64,000 bases of DNA from Candidatus Phocaeicola excrementigallinarum. Lineage in GTDB: Bacteria; Bacteroidota; Bacteroidia; Bacteroidales; Bacteroidaceae. Positions within the stretch are counted from its first letter, which is position 1. Every line of letters starts with the position of its first letter. The notes beneath the pieces were generated by a model. It was not told the origin of the DNA. It was given only the letters and a program-made list of their open reading frames with translations, and searched no databases. The stretch spans positions 1 to 64,000 of the forward strand of contig DWVR01000084.1 in assembly GCA_019120125.1 (NCBI GenBank), written 5' to 3'. Position numbers and translations under genes: made by a program. Positions 49,229 to 59,339 of the stretch are shown here, in pieces.

Positions 49229-50356
49229 ATGGCAGGTATCTACATTCATGTACCGTTCTGCAAGAAACGCTGCGTCTACTGTGATTTCTTTTCCACCACT
49301 CAGGAAGAGAGGAAAGCGGAGTATGTGGATGCGTTGTGCCGTGAATTGGCGGAACGGAAGGACTATATCGGCGGCGAGACGGTAGAGACCGTCTATCTGG
49401 GTGGGGGGACACCTTCGCAGCTGTCTGAGAAGGAGCTCGGAAAGATTTTTGACACTCTCTATCGGATTTATCCCGTAAGCCGGGATGCGGAAATCACGCT
49501 GGAAGCCAATCCGGACGACTTGCATCCTGATTATATCCGGATGCTGCGCACGTTGCCTTTCAACCGGATCAGTATCGGTATGCAGACTTTTCAGGACGAT
49601 ATCCTGACACTGCTGGGCCGCAGGCATACGGCAAAGCAGGCTGTGGAAGCCTTTCATGATTGCCGGGAGGCCGGATTCGCGAACATCAGCATCGACCTGA
49701 TGTACGGACTTCCGGGAGAGACCGAAAAGACGTGGGAGGCTGACCTTGGACAGGCTCTTGCGATGAGGCCGGAGCATATATCCGCCTATCATCTTATTTA
49801 TGAGGAGGGGACGGAGTTGTGGAGGCTCCGTGAGGCACATCGGGTGGAGGAGGCCGATGAGGATCTGAGTGTATCGCTGTTTACAAGACTGATCCATACG
49901 TTGGGGCAGCACGGATATGTGCATTACGAGATCTCCAATTTCTGTCTCCCTGGGCGTCATTCCCGTCACAATTCCAGTTATTGGACCGGAAAGAGATATT
50001 TGGGATGCGGTCCCTCCGCCCATTCGTACGACGGGAAGTCACGGCAATGGAACATCGCCTCGCTTGACGGATATGTAAAGGGAATCAATGGAGGGAAGAG
50101 GATTTATGAAAAGGAGGAGCTGGATCTGTACACCCGTTACAACGATTTTGTGCTCACATCCGTCCGCACTTGTTGGGGGTTGCCGTTGGGACGGCTGAAA
50201 ACGGATTTCGGAGAGATGCTTTACGGTTATTGTCTGAAGATGGCCCGTCCTCATATTGGGCAGGGTATGCTGGAAATCCGTGAAGGGGTATTGAAGCTTA
50301 CAGAGAAAGGGATTTTCATCTCCGACGGCATCATGAGTGACTTGATGTGGGTGTGA
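49229..50356 (+). CDS. hemW: Radical SAM heme chaperone HemW (coproporphyrinogen oxidase-like)
   Basis: MAGIYIHVPFCKKRCVYCDFFSTT; VYLGGGTPSQL; ISIDLMYGLPGET. Confidence 0.94.
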   Translation: MAGIYIHVPFCKKRCVYCDFFSTTQEERKAEYVDALCRELAERKDYIGGETVETVYLGGGTPSQLSEKELGKIFDTLYRIYPVSRDAEITLEANPDDLHPDYIRMLRTLPFNRISIGMQTFQDDILTLLGRRHTAKQAVEAFHDCREAGFANISIDLMYGLPGETEKTWEADLGQALAMRPEHISAYHLIYEEGTELWRLREAHRVEEADEDLSVSLFTRLIHTLGQHGYVHYEISNFCLPGRHSRHNSSYWTGKRYLGCGPSAHSYDGKSRQWNIASLDGYVKGINGGKRIYEKEELDLYTRYNDFVLTSVRTCWGLPLGRLKTDFGEMLYGYCLKMARPHIGQGMLEIREGVLKLTEKGIFISDGIMSDLMWV

Positions 50357-50376
50357 TTGCGTAATCGGATACAAAA

Positions 50377-50436
50377 ACACGGAGACACAGGGAAATGCAG
50401 GGATTTCATTCCATACATAGTCCTGTGTCTCCGCGT
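50377..50436 (-). repeat. 3'-end hairpin, ACAGAGACACGGAGACACAG family (copy 2)
   Basis: ACACGGAGACACAGG / CCTGTGTCTCCGCGT; 14/15 paired, the exception U.G on minus strand; 18 bp after the glmM-type stop. Confidence 0.75.
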
Positions 50437-50453
50437 CCAATATGTGTTCCGGC

Positions 50454-51842
50454 TTATTTGGCCAGACTGTATACAATGTCCATAATCCGTTTGCCCAGCT
50501 CATCGGCTTCTTCCATGGTGGAGGCCTCTGAATAGACACGGATAATCGGTTCGGTGTTGCTCTTGCGCAGATGGACCCACTTGTCGGGGAAATCAATCTT
50601 CACTCCGTCGATATCGTTGATTTCTTCGTCCTTGTACAGTTCTTTCACTTTGGCCAGGATGGCGTCCACATCAGTCTCAGGGGTGAGGTCGATACGGTTT
50701 TTGGCGATGAAATAGTTGGGATAAGTGGCACGCAGCTCGCTCACCTTCTTGCCCTCGTGGGCCAGATGGCTCAGGAACAGGGCGATGCCCACCAGCGCGT
50801 CGCGTCCGTAGTGTGATTCCGGATAGATGACTCCGCCGTTGCCTTCTCCTCCGATAACGGCGTGTGTCTCTTTCATCTTGGTCACCACGTTCACCTCGCC
50901 TACGGCCGCCGCATTGTACTGCATGCCGTATTTGCGTGTCACGTCACGCAAGGCGCGGGTGGAGCTGAGGTTCGAGACCGTGTTTCCCGGAGTGTGTCTC
51001 AATACATAGTCGGCCACGCTTACCAATGTGTATTCCTCACCGTACATGTCACCGTTCTCGCAGATGATGGCCAGACGGTCCACGTCCGGATCGACCACGA
51101 AAGCCACATCGTTCTTTCCCTGTCTCATCAGTCCCATGATGTCGCCCAGATTCTTTTCAAGCGGTTCCGGGTTATGCTGGAAATCGCCAGTCGGTTCGCA
51201 GTAAAGTTTCTCTACGTGCTCTACTCCGAGCTGTTTCAGGAGTTCCGGCAAGACGATTCCTCCTACGGAGTTCACGCAGTCGATGGCTACACGGAAGTGC
51301 GCGTTGCGGATGGCTTCCACGTCCACCAGCTTCAAGGCCAGTACGCTGTCAATATGTTTCTGGTTGTAGGTGTTGTCTTCGGTATATTTGCCGATATGGT
51401 CGATATCGGCGAATTCAAATTCCTCGGCGGCGGCGATGCGGAGCACTTCATTGCCTTCGGCGGCGTTCAGAAACTCACCGTGCTCGTTCAGCAGTTTCAG
51501 GGCGTTCCATTGCTTCGGGTTATGGCTGGCAGTCAGGATGATGCCTCCGCATGCTCCCGACATGGTGACGGCCAGTTCAGTGGTCGGGGTGGATGCCAGT
51601 CCGATGTTCAGCACATCGAATCCCATGCCCATGAGTGTGCCGCATACCACGTTTTTCACCATCTCGCCCGAGATGCGTGCGTCGCGTCCCACCACGATCT
51701 TGTTGCTGTTCTTGGTCGTGGTCTTGCGGATGAGTGTCGCGTATGCCGCGGTGAATTTTACGATGTCAAGAGGATTCAGTCCCTCGCCCACATGTCCGCC
51801 GATAGTTCCTCGGATGCCGGAAATTGATTTTATCAGTGTCAT
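50454..51842 (-). CDS. glmM: Phosphoglucosamine mutase
   Basis: MTLIKSISGIRGTIGGHVGEGLNPLDIVKFTAAYA; GGIILTASHNPKQWNALKLL. Confidence 0.92.
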   Translation of the reverse strand: MTLIKSISGIRGTIGGHVGEGLNPLDIVKFTAAYATLIRKTTTKNSNKIVVGRDARISGEMVKNVVCGTLMGMGFDVLNIGLASTPTTELAVTMSGACGGIILTASHNPKQWNALKLLNEHGEFLNAAEGNEVLRIAAAEEFEFADIDHIGKYTEDNTYNQKHIDSVLALKLVDVEAIRNAHFRVAIDCVNSVGGIVLPELLKQLGVEHVEKLYCEPTGDFQHNPEPLEKNLGDIMGLMRQGKNDVAFVVDPDVDRLAIICENGDMYGEEYTLVSVADYVLRHTPGNTVSNLSSTRALRDVTRKYGMQYNAAAVGEVNVVTKMKETHAVIGGEGNGGVIYPESHYGRDALVGIALFLSHLAHEGKKVSELRATYPNYFIAKNRIDLTPETDVDAILAKVKELYKDEEINDIDGVKIDFPDKWVHLRKSNTEPIIRVYSEASTMEEADELGKRIMDIVYSLAK

Positions 51843-51860
51843 ATTCTTATGAGTTTAGTG

Positions 51861-52535
51861 TCAGTTCAGGTTGTATGTGATTTCGTAGAAGCAGGGGTAG
51901 ACTGCCTGGATGGCTGTCGCGGTTCCCTGATCGTGCGGCACGATGAGCCTTACCCTGGCCAGTTTGTCCGCCCGGTTGGTGCGTGAGGGCTTTAGATAGA
52001 CCAGAGGCACGAGCCAGCCTTGGGGCACTGCCGCTGTCTGGTACATGTAGTACATGCTGTATTCGTCTCTTCTCGTGAAGCTTGCGCTGAAGGAGTTGTC
52101 GGTGACATTCAGTCTGAAATATTCCCCGTCAATCATCATGTTCTGGTTCTTGATGTGCATGTTTGCCATCAGGGTATCACCGGCTTCAAATCCTACATCG
52201 TCCGTACGTGTCTGTAGTGCGACCTCTACAAAACGGGCAATCATGTCGTATGATCCGGTTCCCAGAGTGTTCTTTCCTTCTCCCTTGTAGTCTATGTGCA
52301 TGTATACGCCGCTCTCTTCCAGCAAAACATATTCGTTTTCTTCCAATGTCATGGAATCCTGTGCCTCAAACTGGTCCTCTGTGATGACCTTGATGTCGTT
52401 CTCGCTGATGTACCGTGCGATGGCATCATCTTCCTCTTCCATTCTTTCCGCATAAGTCTTTCCGTTGTTGCAGCTCTGGAGTCCGAACATTATCGCCATG
52501 CCTATTACCGTCAATAACAAATAGATTCTTTTCAT
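51861..52535 (-). CDS. DUF4827-like lipoprotein
   Basis: MFGLQSCNNGKTYAERMEEEDDAI lipobox; encoded behind glmM. Confidence 0.78.
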   Translation of the reverse strand: MKRIYLLLTVIGMAIMFGLQSCNNGKTYAERMEEEDDAIARYISENDIKVITEDQFEAQDSMTLEENEYVLLEESGVYMHIDYKGEGKNTLGTGSYDMIARFVEVALQTRTDDVGFEAGDTLMANMHIKNQNMMIDGEYFRLNVTDNSFSASFTRRDEYSMYYMYQTAAVPQGWLVPLVYLKPSRTNRADKLARVRLIVPHDQGTATAIQAVYPCFYEITYNLN

Positions 52536-52637
52536 GCTCTAATAATTTCTGTGGGCAAAAATAACAAAACCTCCTTAAAGGACGTTCCGCTTTTTCACAA
52601 ATTAAGTCTAATATTGTCCAATAATCAAAAAATAGGG

Positions 52638-53675
52638 TCAGTCTTTCAACAGGAGATCCTCATATCTCACCAGTGCCTGCTTGAACCGGTCGATGGCTTC
52701 TTCCATCGTGCCATAGAACTCTCCGCCTGAGGCGTTCAGGTGTCCGCCGCCGTTGAAGAACTCTGTCGCCAGTCTGTTGCAGGGGAATTTCCCGACCGAG
52801 CGGAGCGAGACTTTGATCATGTCCTTTTCGGTGTCTTCGCGGAGGAAGGCCGAGAAACGGATGCCTTTTATCTGGAGAGGGATGTTGACGAATCCTTCCG
52901 TGTCGCCTTTTATATACTGGAAGCGTTTCTGCTCGTCCTTGGTCAGCCATATCAGTGCGGCATGGAATTGCGGAAATACCTGCATCTTTTCGTAGAGCAC
53001 ATAACCCATCAGGCGCAAGCGTCCTTCGGAGTAGGTGTTGAACACTTTGCGGTAAATTTCGTCCTTGTCGATCCCTTTCGACAGAAGCTCGCTGATGATG
53101 AAATAGATTTCCCGGTCGTTCGAGTTGTATGTGAATCCTCCCGTGTCGGTCATCATCCCGGTATAAATGCATTCGGCCCCTTCGAAAGAAATGTCATCGA
53201 AGCATCCCATCTGGCAGATCAGGCGGAATACGAGTTCGGAGGTCGATGAGATTCCGGGATGTGAGATGGTCACGTTGCAGAAAGGTTCCGGGTCAAGATG
53301 ATGGTCGACCATCACTTTGCGGCAGGTGGCGGCTGATACGGAGGCACCCATGTCGCCGATTCGGGACAGCGCGTTGAAGTCGAGGCAGCATATCACTTCC
53401 GCCTCACTGATCAGCTTGTCGGCGAATTCCTTGTATTTGTCGTAACGCACAATGTCTTTAGCACCGGGCATCCATCGCAAAAAGTCGGGAAAAGCGTTCG
53501 GGACAATGATGTTGACTGTTTTTCCTTGTGAGTTCAGAAAATGGTAAAGCCCTAGAGAAGAGCCTATGGCGTCACCGTCTGGAGATACATGGACTACGAT
53601 GACGATTTTTTCAGCCCGTTCGAAGTAGGTCTCTACTTTATCGACATTGGCTTGGAGTATTACTTTTGATAACAT
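52638..53675 (-). CDS. DHH family phosphoesterase (NrnA/RecJ-like)
   Basis: IVVHVSPDGDAIGSSLGLYHFL; VMVDHHLDPEPF; GGGHLNASGGEF. Confidence 0.93.
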   Translation of the reverse strand: MLSKVILQANVDKVETYFERAEKIVIVVHVSPDGDAIGSSLGLYHFLNSQGKTVNIIVPNAFPDFLRWMPGAKDIVRYDKYKEFADKLISEAEVICCLDFNALSRIGDMGASVSAATCRKVMVDHHLDPEPFCNVTISHPGISSTSELVFRLICQMGCFDDISFEGAECIYTGMMTDTGGFTYNSNDREIYFIISELLSKGIDKDEIYRKVFNTYSEGRLRLMGYVLYEKMQVFPQFHAALIWLTKDEQKRFQYIKGDTEGFVNIPLQIKGIRFSAFLREDTEKDMIKVSLRSVGKFPCNRLATEFFNGGGHLNASGGEFYGTMEEAIDRFKQALVRYEDLLLKD

Positions 53676-53733
53676 ACAGTTTTTCAGATTCTGTTTTTAT
53701 TGAGCCGCAAAAGTACGAATTTATTTTCATAAA

Positions 53734-55725
53734 CTAGAGAAGAATCGCGTAAGAACCTTTGTCGGACATATCAGTATAAGATATTTTAAGTAATTGGCAT
53801 TCACGAACCAACGCTTCCCGGTAGGTGTCGCTCAGGGAGGAGTCGAGGATTATTTCCTTTATCTCGAACAGCTGTCCGAGCGATTTCAGATTGCCTTTAA
53901 ACCCGCGGCAGATATATACATAGTCGAGAGAGAGGCGTGTGGGGCTTTCTTTGTCACGCCAATATCCGGATTTCATTACGCCGATATGCAGTCCGTTGAT
54001 TTTGTAGAGTCCATGGTCCGATTGTTGTAGGAGGAGGGTCCTTCCCCGGCGTGTATATACTTCCGAACGTCCGAAACAGAGGTAGCATGGTGACGGTTTG
54101 AGTCGTTCATACCAACAAGTGGCCATGAAGATGTTGACTGCCAGCAGTGCGCTTACGATGGAGCGGGCGGTTTTGGGTGTGGCTTTTGACCAGAACGCGT
54201 AAAGATATCCCAAGAGGATAAACAGAAGTGTCAGTTGGAGGCCGGAAATGTAGAGTGATGTGAGCTGGGAACCGTATAATTGCTGGATTGCGTACATGGA
54301 TTTGTTGAGCGCGTCAGTGGACGCTTTCAGCAGCATGATGCATCCGTCACCGAGTAAAGGCACTGGGAACAATATCATGGAAGCCAGTGCACTGCCAAGT
54401 ATACATGCGGACAAGGGGGTTACCACCAGGTTGGCAAGGAGAAAATAGGTGGGGAAAACTCCGAAATATGACAGAATCAATGGGAAAGTGCCTGTCTGGG
54501 CCGCAAAGGAGAGGGCCATTATATTCCAGCCGTATTTTAATAACCGCCATTTCGGTTGCCATAGCCTGGAGAATAACGGATAGAACAGGAGGATGGAATA
54601 GACTGCCGTGAACGACAGCTGGAAACTGATGTCGAACAGGTAAGACGGATTATAGAGCAGCATCAGAAAAGCGGCTAAGGTCACGGAGTATTCTCCCCGG
54701 AACCGGTCCTTTGAGACCAATGTGGAGACTATGTAAAGGGAGAACATGATGACGGAACGGATAACGGGTGAGCTGAGTCCGGAAATGAAGGCAAATCCCC
54801 ACAGGATAATGACGACAAGGCAAGAGGTGATGAGCCGTCCGTGTCTTATCCGGTGTAATGGACGGAACAGTACGAACAGGATACCGGCAAGAATACCGAT
54901 ATGTAACCCCGAGAGTGAGAGCACATGGCTGGCTCCTGTGGCACTGTATGCGGCTTCAAGTGTAGGAGTGATGTCACTGCGGTCACCCACGGTCAGTGCG
55001 GAGGCTACGGCCAGCACATCGCCTTCCAGACCTTGGCTGCGGTAGAGGTTGACGATTTTCTGTTGGATGGTCAATGCATATTGCCGCAGGCTTAAGTCAT
55101 TTTCTCCGGTGCGGAATCCGTTTCCTGCGAATACAATGCCTGTGCCACTGATACCTTTCCGCAACAGATATTCTCCGTAATCGAATCCGTTGAGTTCTTC
55201 CGTAGAGGCCGGACGTCCGATTTTTGCGTGGAAACAGATACTGTCACCGCATTGCAGCGGTTCGGAAAGTGAGTCTGGTATCCAGGAAAGCAGGATGTCA
55301 CGCCCGATCCATTCTTTCCGGTAGTTTTTTCCCGATAGCGTGTCTTTGGGGTTTCTCATATAGGATACGCTGACTTTGGCCTGCATGGTCTTTCCCCGTG
55401 ACTGTGGAATGTCTTCCACCAGTCCCCAATATAATTGCGGCTCAGGAGACCAGTTGAATATGACCTTTCCTTTCTGGTATTGGGTCAGAGTGGCTCCTAA
55501 AAGGAAGAATGAGATGCTGGCCATACATCCGAACAAGTGTCGTCTGTTGAACGGGGATGTGCGTGTCAGAAAGAATGTGATGGTTGCCGTAAACAGAAAG
55601 ACTGATGCCGGATATATCCATGCGACAGAGGCAGACAGGAATCTGTCGGTAAAAAAAATTCCGGCCGCCAGAAATACGGTCAGCCGGAATATGGGATAAT
55701 CCAGTAAAGGAATCAGTCTTTTCAC
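53734..55725 (-). CDS. comEC: ComEC/Rec2 family competence membrane protein
   Basis: ASHVLSLSGLHIGILAGILFVLFRPL; GFAFISGLSSPVIRSVIMF. Confidence 0.93.
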   Translation of the reverse strand: MKRLIPLLDYPIFRLTVFLAAGIFFTDRFLSASVAWIYPASVFLFTATITFFLTRTSPFNRRHLFGCMASISFFLLGATLTQYQKGKVIFNWSPEPQLYWGLVEDIPQSRGKTMQAKVSVSYMRNPKDTLSGKNYRKEWIGRDILLSWIPDSLSEPLQCGDSICFHAKIGRPASTEELNGFDYGEYLLRKGISGTGIVFAGNGFRTGENDLSLRQYALTIQQKIVNLYRSQGLEGDVLAVASALTVGDRSDITPTLEAAYSATGASHVLSLSGLHIGILAGILFVLFRPLHRIRHGRLITSCLVVIILWGFAFISGLSSPVIRSVIMFSLYIVSTLVSKDRFRGEYSVTLAAFLMLLYNPSYLFDISFQLSFTAVYSILLFYPLFSRLWQPKWRLLKYGWNIMALSFAAQTGTFPLILSYFGVFPTYFLLANLVVTPLSACILGSALASMILFPVPLLGDGCIMLLKASTDALNKSMYAIQQLYGSQLTSLYISGLQLTLLFILLGYLYAFWSKATPKTARSIVSALLAVNIFMATCWYERLKPSPCYLCFGRSEVYTRRGRTLLLQQSDHGLYKINGLHIGVMKSGYWRDKESPTRLSLDYVYICRGFKGNLKSLGQLFEIKEIILDSSLSDTYREALVRECQLLKISYTDMSDKGSYAILL

Positions 55726-56390
55726 AATGTTTTGAGGCTTTTCAGTTGACGGATTGTCTCTATGACATCGGGAGAGTTGAATACCGCGCTTCCTGCAACC
55801 AGGATGTCCGCCCCCGCTTCAGCCAGCAGGGGAGCGGTCTGCAGGTTGACTCCTCCGTCAACTTCGATGAGCGTATGTACTCCCTTGCGTTCGATGAGTT
55901 CGCGCAGTTCCGCGATTTTTCTGATGGTGTGGGGAATAAATTTCTGTCCTCCGAAACCAGGATTGACACTCATGAGCAGCACCATGTCCACGTCTTCCAC
56001 AATATCGGTTACCATCGCGACGGGAGTAGCCGGATTCAGTGTCACTCCTGCTTTCATTCCTGTGTTCTTGATTTCCTGAATTACCCGATGGAGGTGGGGA
56101 CAGGCTTCATAATGAACGTTCATCAATACGTCTTCCCCAAGTTCTCTTATCTGCGGAATGAATTTTTCCGGTTCGACAATCATAAGATGGATGTCGAGTG
56201 GTTTTGTGCTGATGCCGGCTGCTGCCTTCAGAACCGGAAATCCGAATGAGATGTTCGGTACGAACACTCCATCCATTACGTCCAGATGCAGCCAGTCTGC
56301 TTCACTTCGGTTGATTTTGTCAATGTCCTCGCTCAGGTTCGCAAAGTTCGCGGACAGCAAGGAGGGGGCTATTTTCAGTTCCTTGGCCAT
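55722..56390 (-). CDS. rpe: Ribulose-phosphate 3-epimerase
   Basis: MAKELKIAPSLLSANFANLSEDIDKINRSEADWLHLDVMDGVFVPNISFG; -7 CAAAGTTA at 56421-56428. Confidence 0.96.
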   Translation of the reverse strand: MAKELKIAPSLLSANFANLSEDIDKINRSEADWLHLDVMDGVFVPNISFGFPVLKAAAGISTKPLDIHLMIVEPEKFIPQIRELGEDVLMNVHYEACPHLHRVIQEIKNTGMKAGVTLNPATPVAMVTDIVEDVDMVLLMSVNPGFGGQKFIPHTIRKIAELRELIERKGVHTLIEVDGGVNLQTAPLLAEAGADILVAGSAVFNSPDVIETIRQLKSLKTL

Positions 56391-56467
56391 AATTTTTGTT
56401 GTTGGGAAAAAATTATTTGGCAAAGTTACGCATTTTTTCTTGTGTCATGCCATTCAGGCCGTAGTTT

Positions 56468-57754
56468 TTATTGGTCGACACTGAAGCGCAGGCCTAGCTG
56501 GAGATTGAAATTAAGCGGATGTTCCTTGCGGATTGTTTCAATCGGGCTGTTGTCATCGAAATAGTATGCCACTCCCGGTTCTACGTAGAGTCCCACTTGT
56601 GGCGTAATGTTCATTTGGGCACCTACACCTGCTGTCACTGACCATTGAAGCTGTTTGATATCGATGGAGTTTTTCTCCGTATTCTCCCGACCGTACGCTG
56701 ACACATATTTTGTCTTGATTTTTCCTGACACGCATTTTTCTACGGCGCCGCCTCCGGACGCATAGACGCAGAAACGGTTGCTCTTCCATATAGAGCGTTG
56801 TATCTTCAGTGGAATTCCCACATAATGAAGCCGTTGTTCTTCTTCCACATAAGCGTTCTCTCCTGAATAGAGCTCGGAGACAAGCAGTGTATACATGATT
56901 CCGGTTTCAAGTGACCAATCTTTCACAAATTCCCAGCGGAAGGTGGCACCTATCGTTACCGGAATATGATGGTTGATGCGTGTGGCCGGAGCTAGCTCTC
57001 TGTTTTCAAACAAGACCTGGCTGTAAGCCATCTCCGTGTCGTTTAATGTGCCTGTCAGTTCCATGATATCAGGAGACGACTGGATAGCCAGTCTGCCCAT
57101 TCCGCCGTAATTGTTGGTTGAGGAGTATGGCGTGTTTCCCGAGTGTATGCCGAAGCTGAATTTCCGTTCTTTTCCATTTAGTTGCAATGCCTTTGCGTTT
57201 TCCTGTATTTGACGCCGGTCTGCCGTGCGGTTTGCTTTCTGTGCCCGACTGGTTGTAATGAACTTTTTTTCCTGGCTTTCAGTCTCTGCCGTTTCTTTGT
57301 CTCCTGTATCATGACGGATATCTTCTGAATGGTCGTTTTTCGGGACGGCGGCATTGTCTGCGGTTTCAAGACTATATGTCGATATTGGTGTCGGTCTGTC
57401 AGGTACCTTGTCGGGCAGATATGCCTGCAGCTCACGGCCCTTTTCTGATGTGAGTTGGACGGTGGCTGGAGGCTGTTGTGTCTCAAGACTGCTCTCGGTC
57501 ATTGCGGCTATTTCAGGAACATTTTCCTGCCGGACGGCAAAATCTGCGGCTGGAGAGGACCAGAACCATGCAGTCAATGAAGAGGCCAGCACCACCAGAA
57601 TGACTGCTGCTGCCTGCCAGATCTTCTTGAAAGGGATAATCTTGGGAACGGCCAATTCCTGTTCAATCTCTTCCCACAAGCCTTCGGGAAGAGGCTCGGA
57701 ATAGTCCTCCATCCTTTTCCGCATCTCCTCAATCCATTGTTTCTCGTTGTTCAT
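56468..57754 (-). CDS. Anti-sigma factor fused to C-terminal outer-membrane beta-barrel (Dma-type)
   Basis: N-terminal MNNEKQWIEEMRKRMEDYSEPLPEGLWEEIEQEL, one TM (AVILVVLASSLTAWFW), long linker, C-terminal beta-strand-rich domain; overlaps the sigma gene by 4 bp. Confidence 0.82.
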   Translation of the reverse strand: MNNEKQWIEEMRKRMEDYSEPLPEGLWEEIEQELAVPKIIPFKKIWQAAAVILVVLASSLTAWFWSSPAADFAVRQENVPEIAAMTESSLETQQPPATVQLTSEKGRELQAYLPDKVPDRPTPISTYSLETADNAAVPKNDHSEDIRHDTGDKETAETESQEKKFITTSRAQKANRTADRRQIQENAKALQLNGKERKFSFGIHSGNTPYSSTNNYGGMGRLAIQSSPDIMELTGTLNDTEMAYSQVLFENRELAPATRINHHIPVTIGATFRWEFVKDWSLETGIMYTLLVSELYSGENAYVEEEQRLHYVGIPLKIQRSIWKSNRFCVYASGGGAVEKCVSGKIKTKYVSAYGRENTEKNSIDIKQLQWSVTAGVGAQMNITPQVGLYVEPGVAYYFDDNSPIETIRKEHPLNFNLQLGLRFSVDQ

Positions 57755-58299
57755 GTATATTGTTCCTTTCTGTATTCTTTTATTTTCCGTATCATCAGTG
57801 TCTTGGCCCGGTAGAACTGGGAAGAAGATGTATGTTCGGTAATTCCCAGAAGTTTCGCTATCTCCTTGTGGCTCTTATTCTCAAACACATACAAGTTGAA
57901 TACTGTACGGTAGCCTTCCGGCAGTTCACCGATCATCCTCATCAGTTCGGCTTGAGGAATGTCACATACGTTGTCGTCCGTGTCCTGCGTGTCGGGAACT
58001 TCGTCCATCAGCACTTCCTGTTGTGTCATCTGCGTGTGTTTGCGTAAATATCCAAGGGATTCGTTTACCATTACTTTCGAGAGCCATGCTCTCAATGAGC
58101 CGTTTCCTTGATAGGTGAACTGCCCGATGGATTGGAAAATACGGATGACACCATCGTGAAACACATCCTTGGCTGTCTCACGGTCACCGATATAGCGGAG
58201 GCAGATTGCCATCAACGCATTACCGTAGCGCTCGTACAACTCCTTGCGTGCCCTGTTGTCCGATTGTCTGCATCTTGATGCCAGTTCTTCTTCCGTCAT
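57751..58299 (-). CDS. ECF-type RNA polymerase sigma factor
   Basis: LYERYGNALMAICLRYIGDRETAKDVFHDGVIRIFQSIGQF; LPEGYRTVFNLYVFENKSHKEIAKLLGITEHTSSSQFYRAKTLM. Confidence 0.95.
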   Translation of the reverse strand: MTEEELASRCRQSDNRARKELYERYGNALMAICLRYIGDRETAKDVFHDGVIRIFQSIGQFTYQGNGSLRAWLSKVMVNESLGYLRKHTQMTQQEVLMDEVPDTQDTDDNVCDIPQAELMRMIGELPEGYRTVFNLYVFENKSHKEIAKLLGITEHTSSSQFYRAKTLMIRKIKEYRKEQYT

Positions 58300-58445
58300 A
58301 TCAGCCGTTATGCTTTGTTGTTTAAATGAATGTGATGCAAAAATACTGCACCGGGGTAGTGATTTTTCTATGATTATATTGTTTTAACATAAAAAGAAGC
58401 AGTGAACGGTTCTCTTTTCCGTTTTCTTTACAAAAACGATGAGTC

Positions 58446-59216
58446 ATGAGAAAGAGTTTCAAATATCTGGCCTTTTCAATGGGTCTGCTGGCATGTGCCT
58501 TGTTCTGTCAGTCGTGTCTGGACGATGAGGAGGACTCTGCGGTGATGGAATCCATATTGGGGGCATATTCGACATTGGGAACTGTGGTTGACACGGAGGA
58601 TATTCTGGTGGAATCTGATTCGTATGGTTTGCTTTCTCCGGTCAACAAGGCTGATTTTGTGGGGTATGCCGATTCTGTGGGACAGCGCGTGCTGATGGAG
58701 ATGAATTTTGTAGAGCAGGATCCGGTCTATGCCAACGATTCCATTCTTCCTGTGAAAGTGTTGCGCTTATATAAGGTATTGTCGAAGAATGCGGATGATG
58801 TGCGGGATATGGCTTCGGATATGAGTGAAGAATACGGTTCCGATCCTGTCCGGATCAGTGCCGTGTCGTTAGGCAAGTCGTATCTGAACATCCAGTTCCA
58901 TATCTTGGGTTACGACCAGAATATCGCCCACCGTATCAGTCTGCTTCTGACGGATGAGACCACGATTGATCCGGATGGTCTGGTACGTGTGGAACTGCGT
59001 CACAGTCTGGAGGGGGACCGCGAGCAAGAACCTTTCTGGGGAGTCGTCTCGTTTAAATTGTCAAGTATACCTGAATGCGGCGATCCGGCTTTCAAGGGTT
59101 TCAGGATTGTATGCGATAACGGAAGTTCTGTACAAGAAGTGACAGTCACCCGATCGACCCCGAATGGAAGTGTCCGTGCCGCAGGATATGTAAGGCCTTT
59201 GGGCAACGCCCGTTGA
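58446..59216 (+). CDS. NigD-like lipoprotein
   Basis: CQSCLDDEED lipobox; LGTVVDTEDILVESDSYGLLSPVNKADFVGYADSVGQRVLMEMNF. Confidence 0.82.
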   Translation: MRKSFKYLAFSMGLLACALFCQSCLDDEEDSAVMESILGAYSTLGTVVDTEDILVESDSYGLLSPVNKADFVGYADSVGQRVLMEMNFVEQDPVYANDSILPVKVLRLYKVLSKNADDVRDMASDMSEEYGSDPVRISAVSLGKSYLNIQFHILGYDQNIAHRISLLLTDETTIDPDGLVRVELRHSLEGDREQEPFWGVVSFKLSSIPECGDPAFKGFRIVCDNGSSVQEVTVTRSTPNGSVRAAGYVRPLGNAR

Positions 59217-59235
59217 CGTTCATCGGAAATAATGA

Positions 59236-59308
59236 CACAAAGACACCGGGTGGACAAATATCCAGCAGACCGACATGGCGGCGGACTTTGTGCCGTGGTG
59301 TCTCTGTG
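59236..59308 (-). repeat. 3'-end hairpin, GAGACAC family (copy 3)
   Basis: CACAAAGACACC / GGTGTCTCTGTG; 11/12 paired, the exception U.G on minus strand; 32 bp after the fmt stop. Confidence 0.65.
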
Positions 59309-59339
59309 AGCCGACAATTGTGGGCATACCTTTGTCCCT

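Noticed and set aside
50862-51827. 321-aa ORF on + strand
   Set aside because: Antisense to glmM; His/Gln/Val-rich shadow composition.
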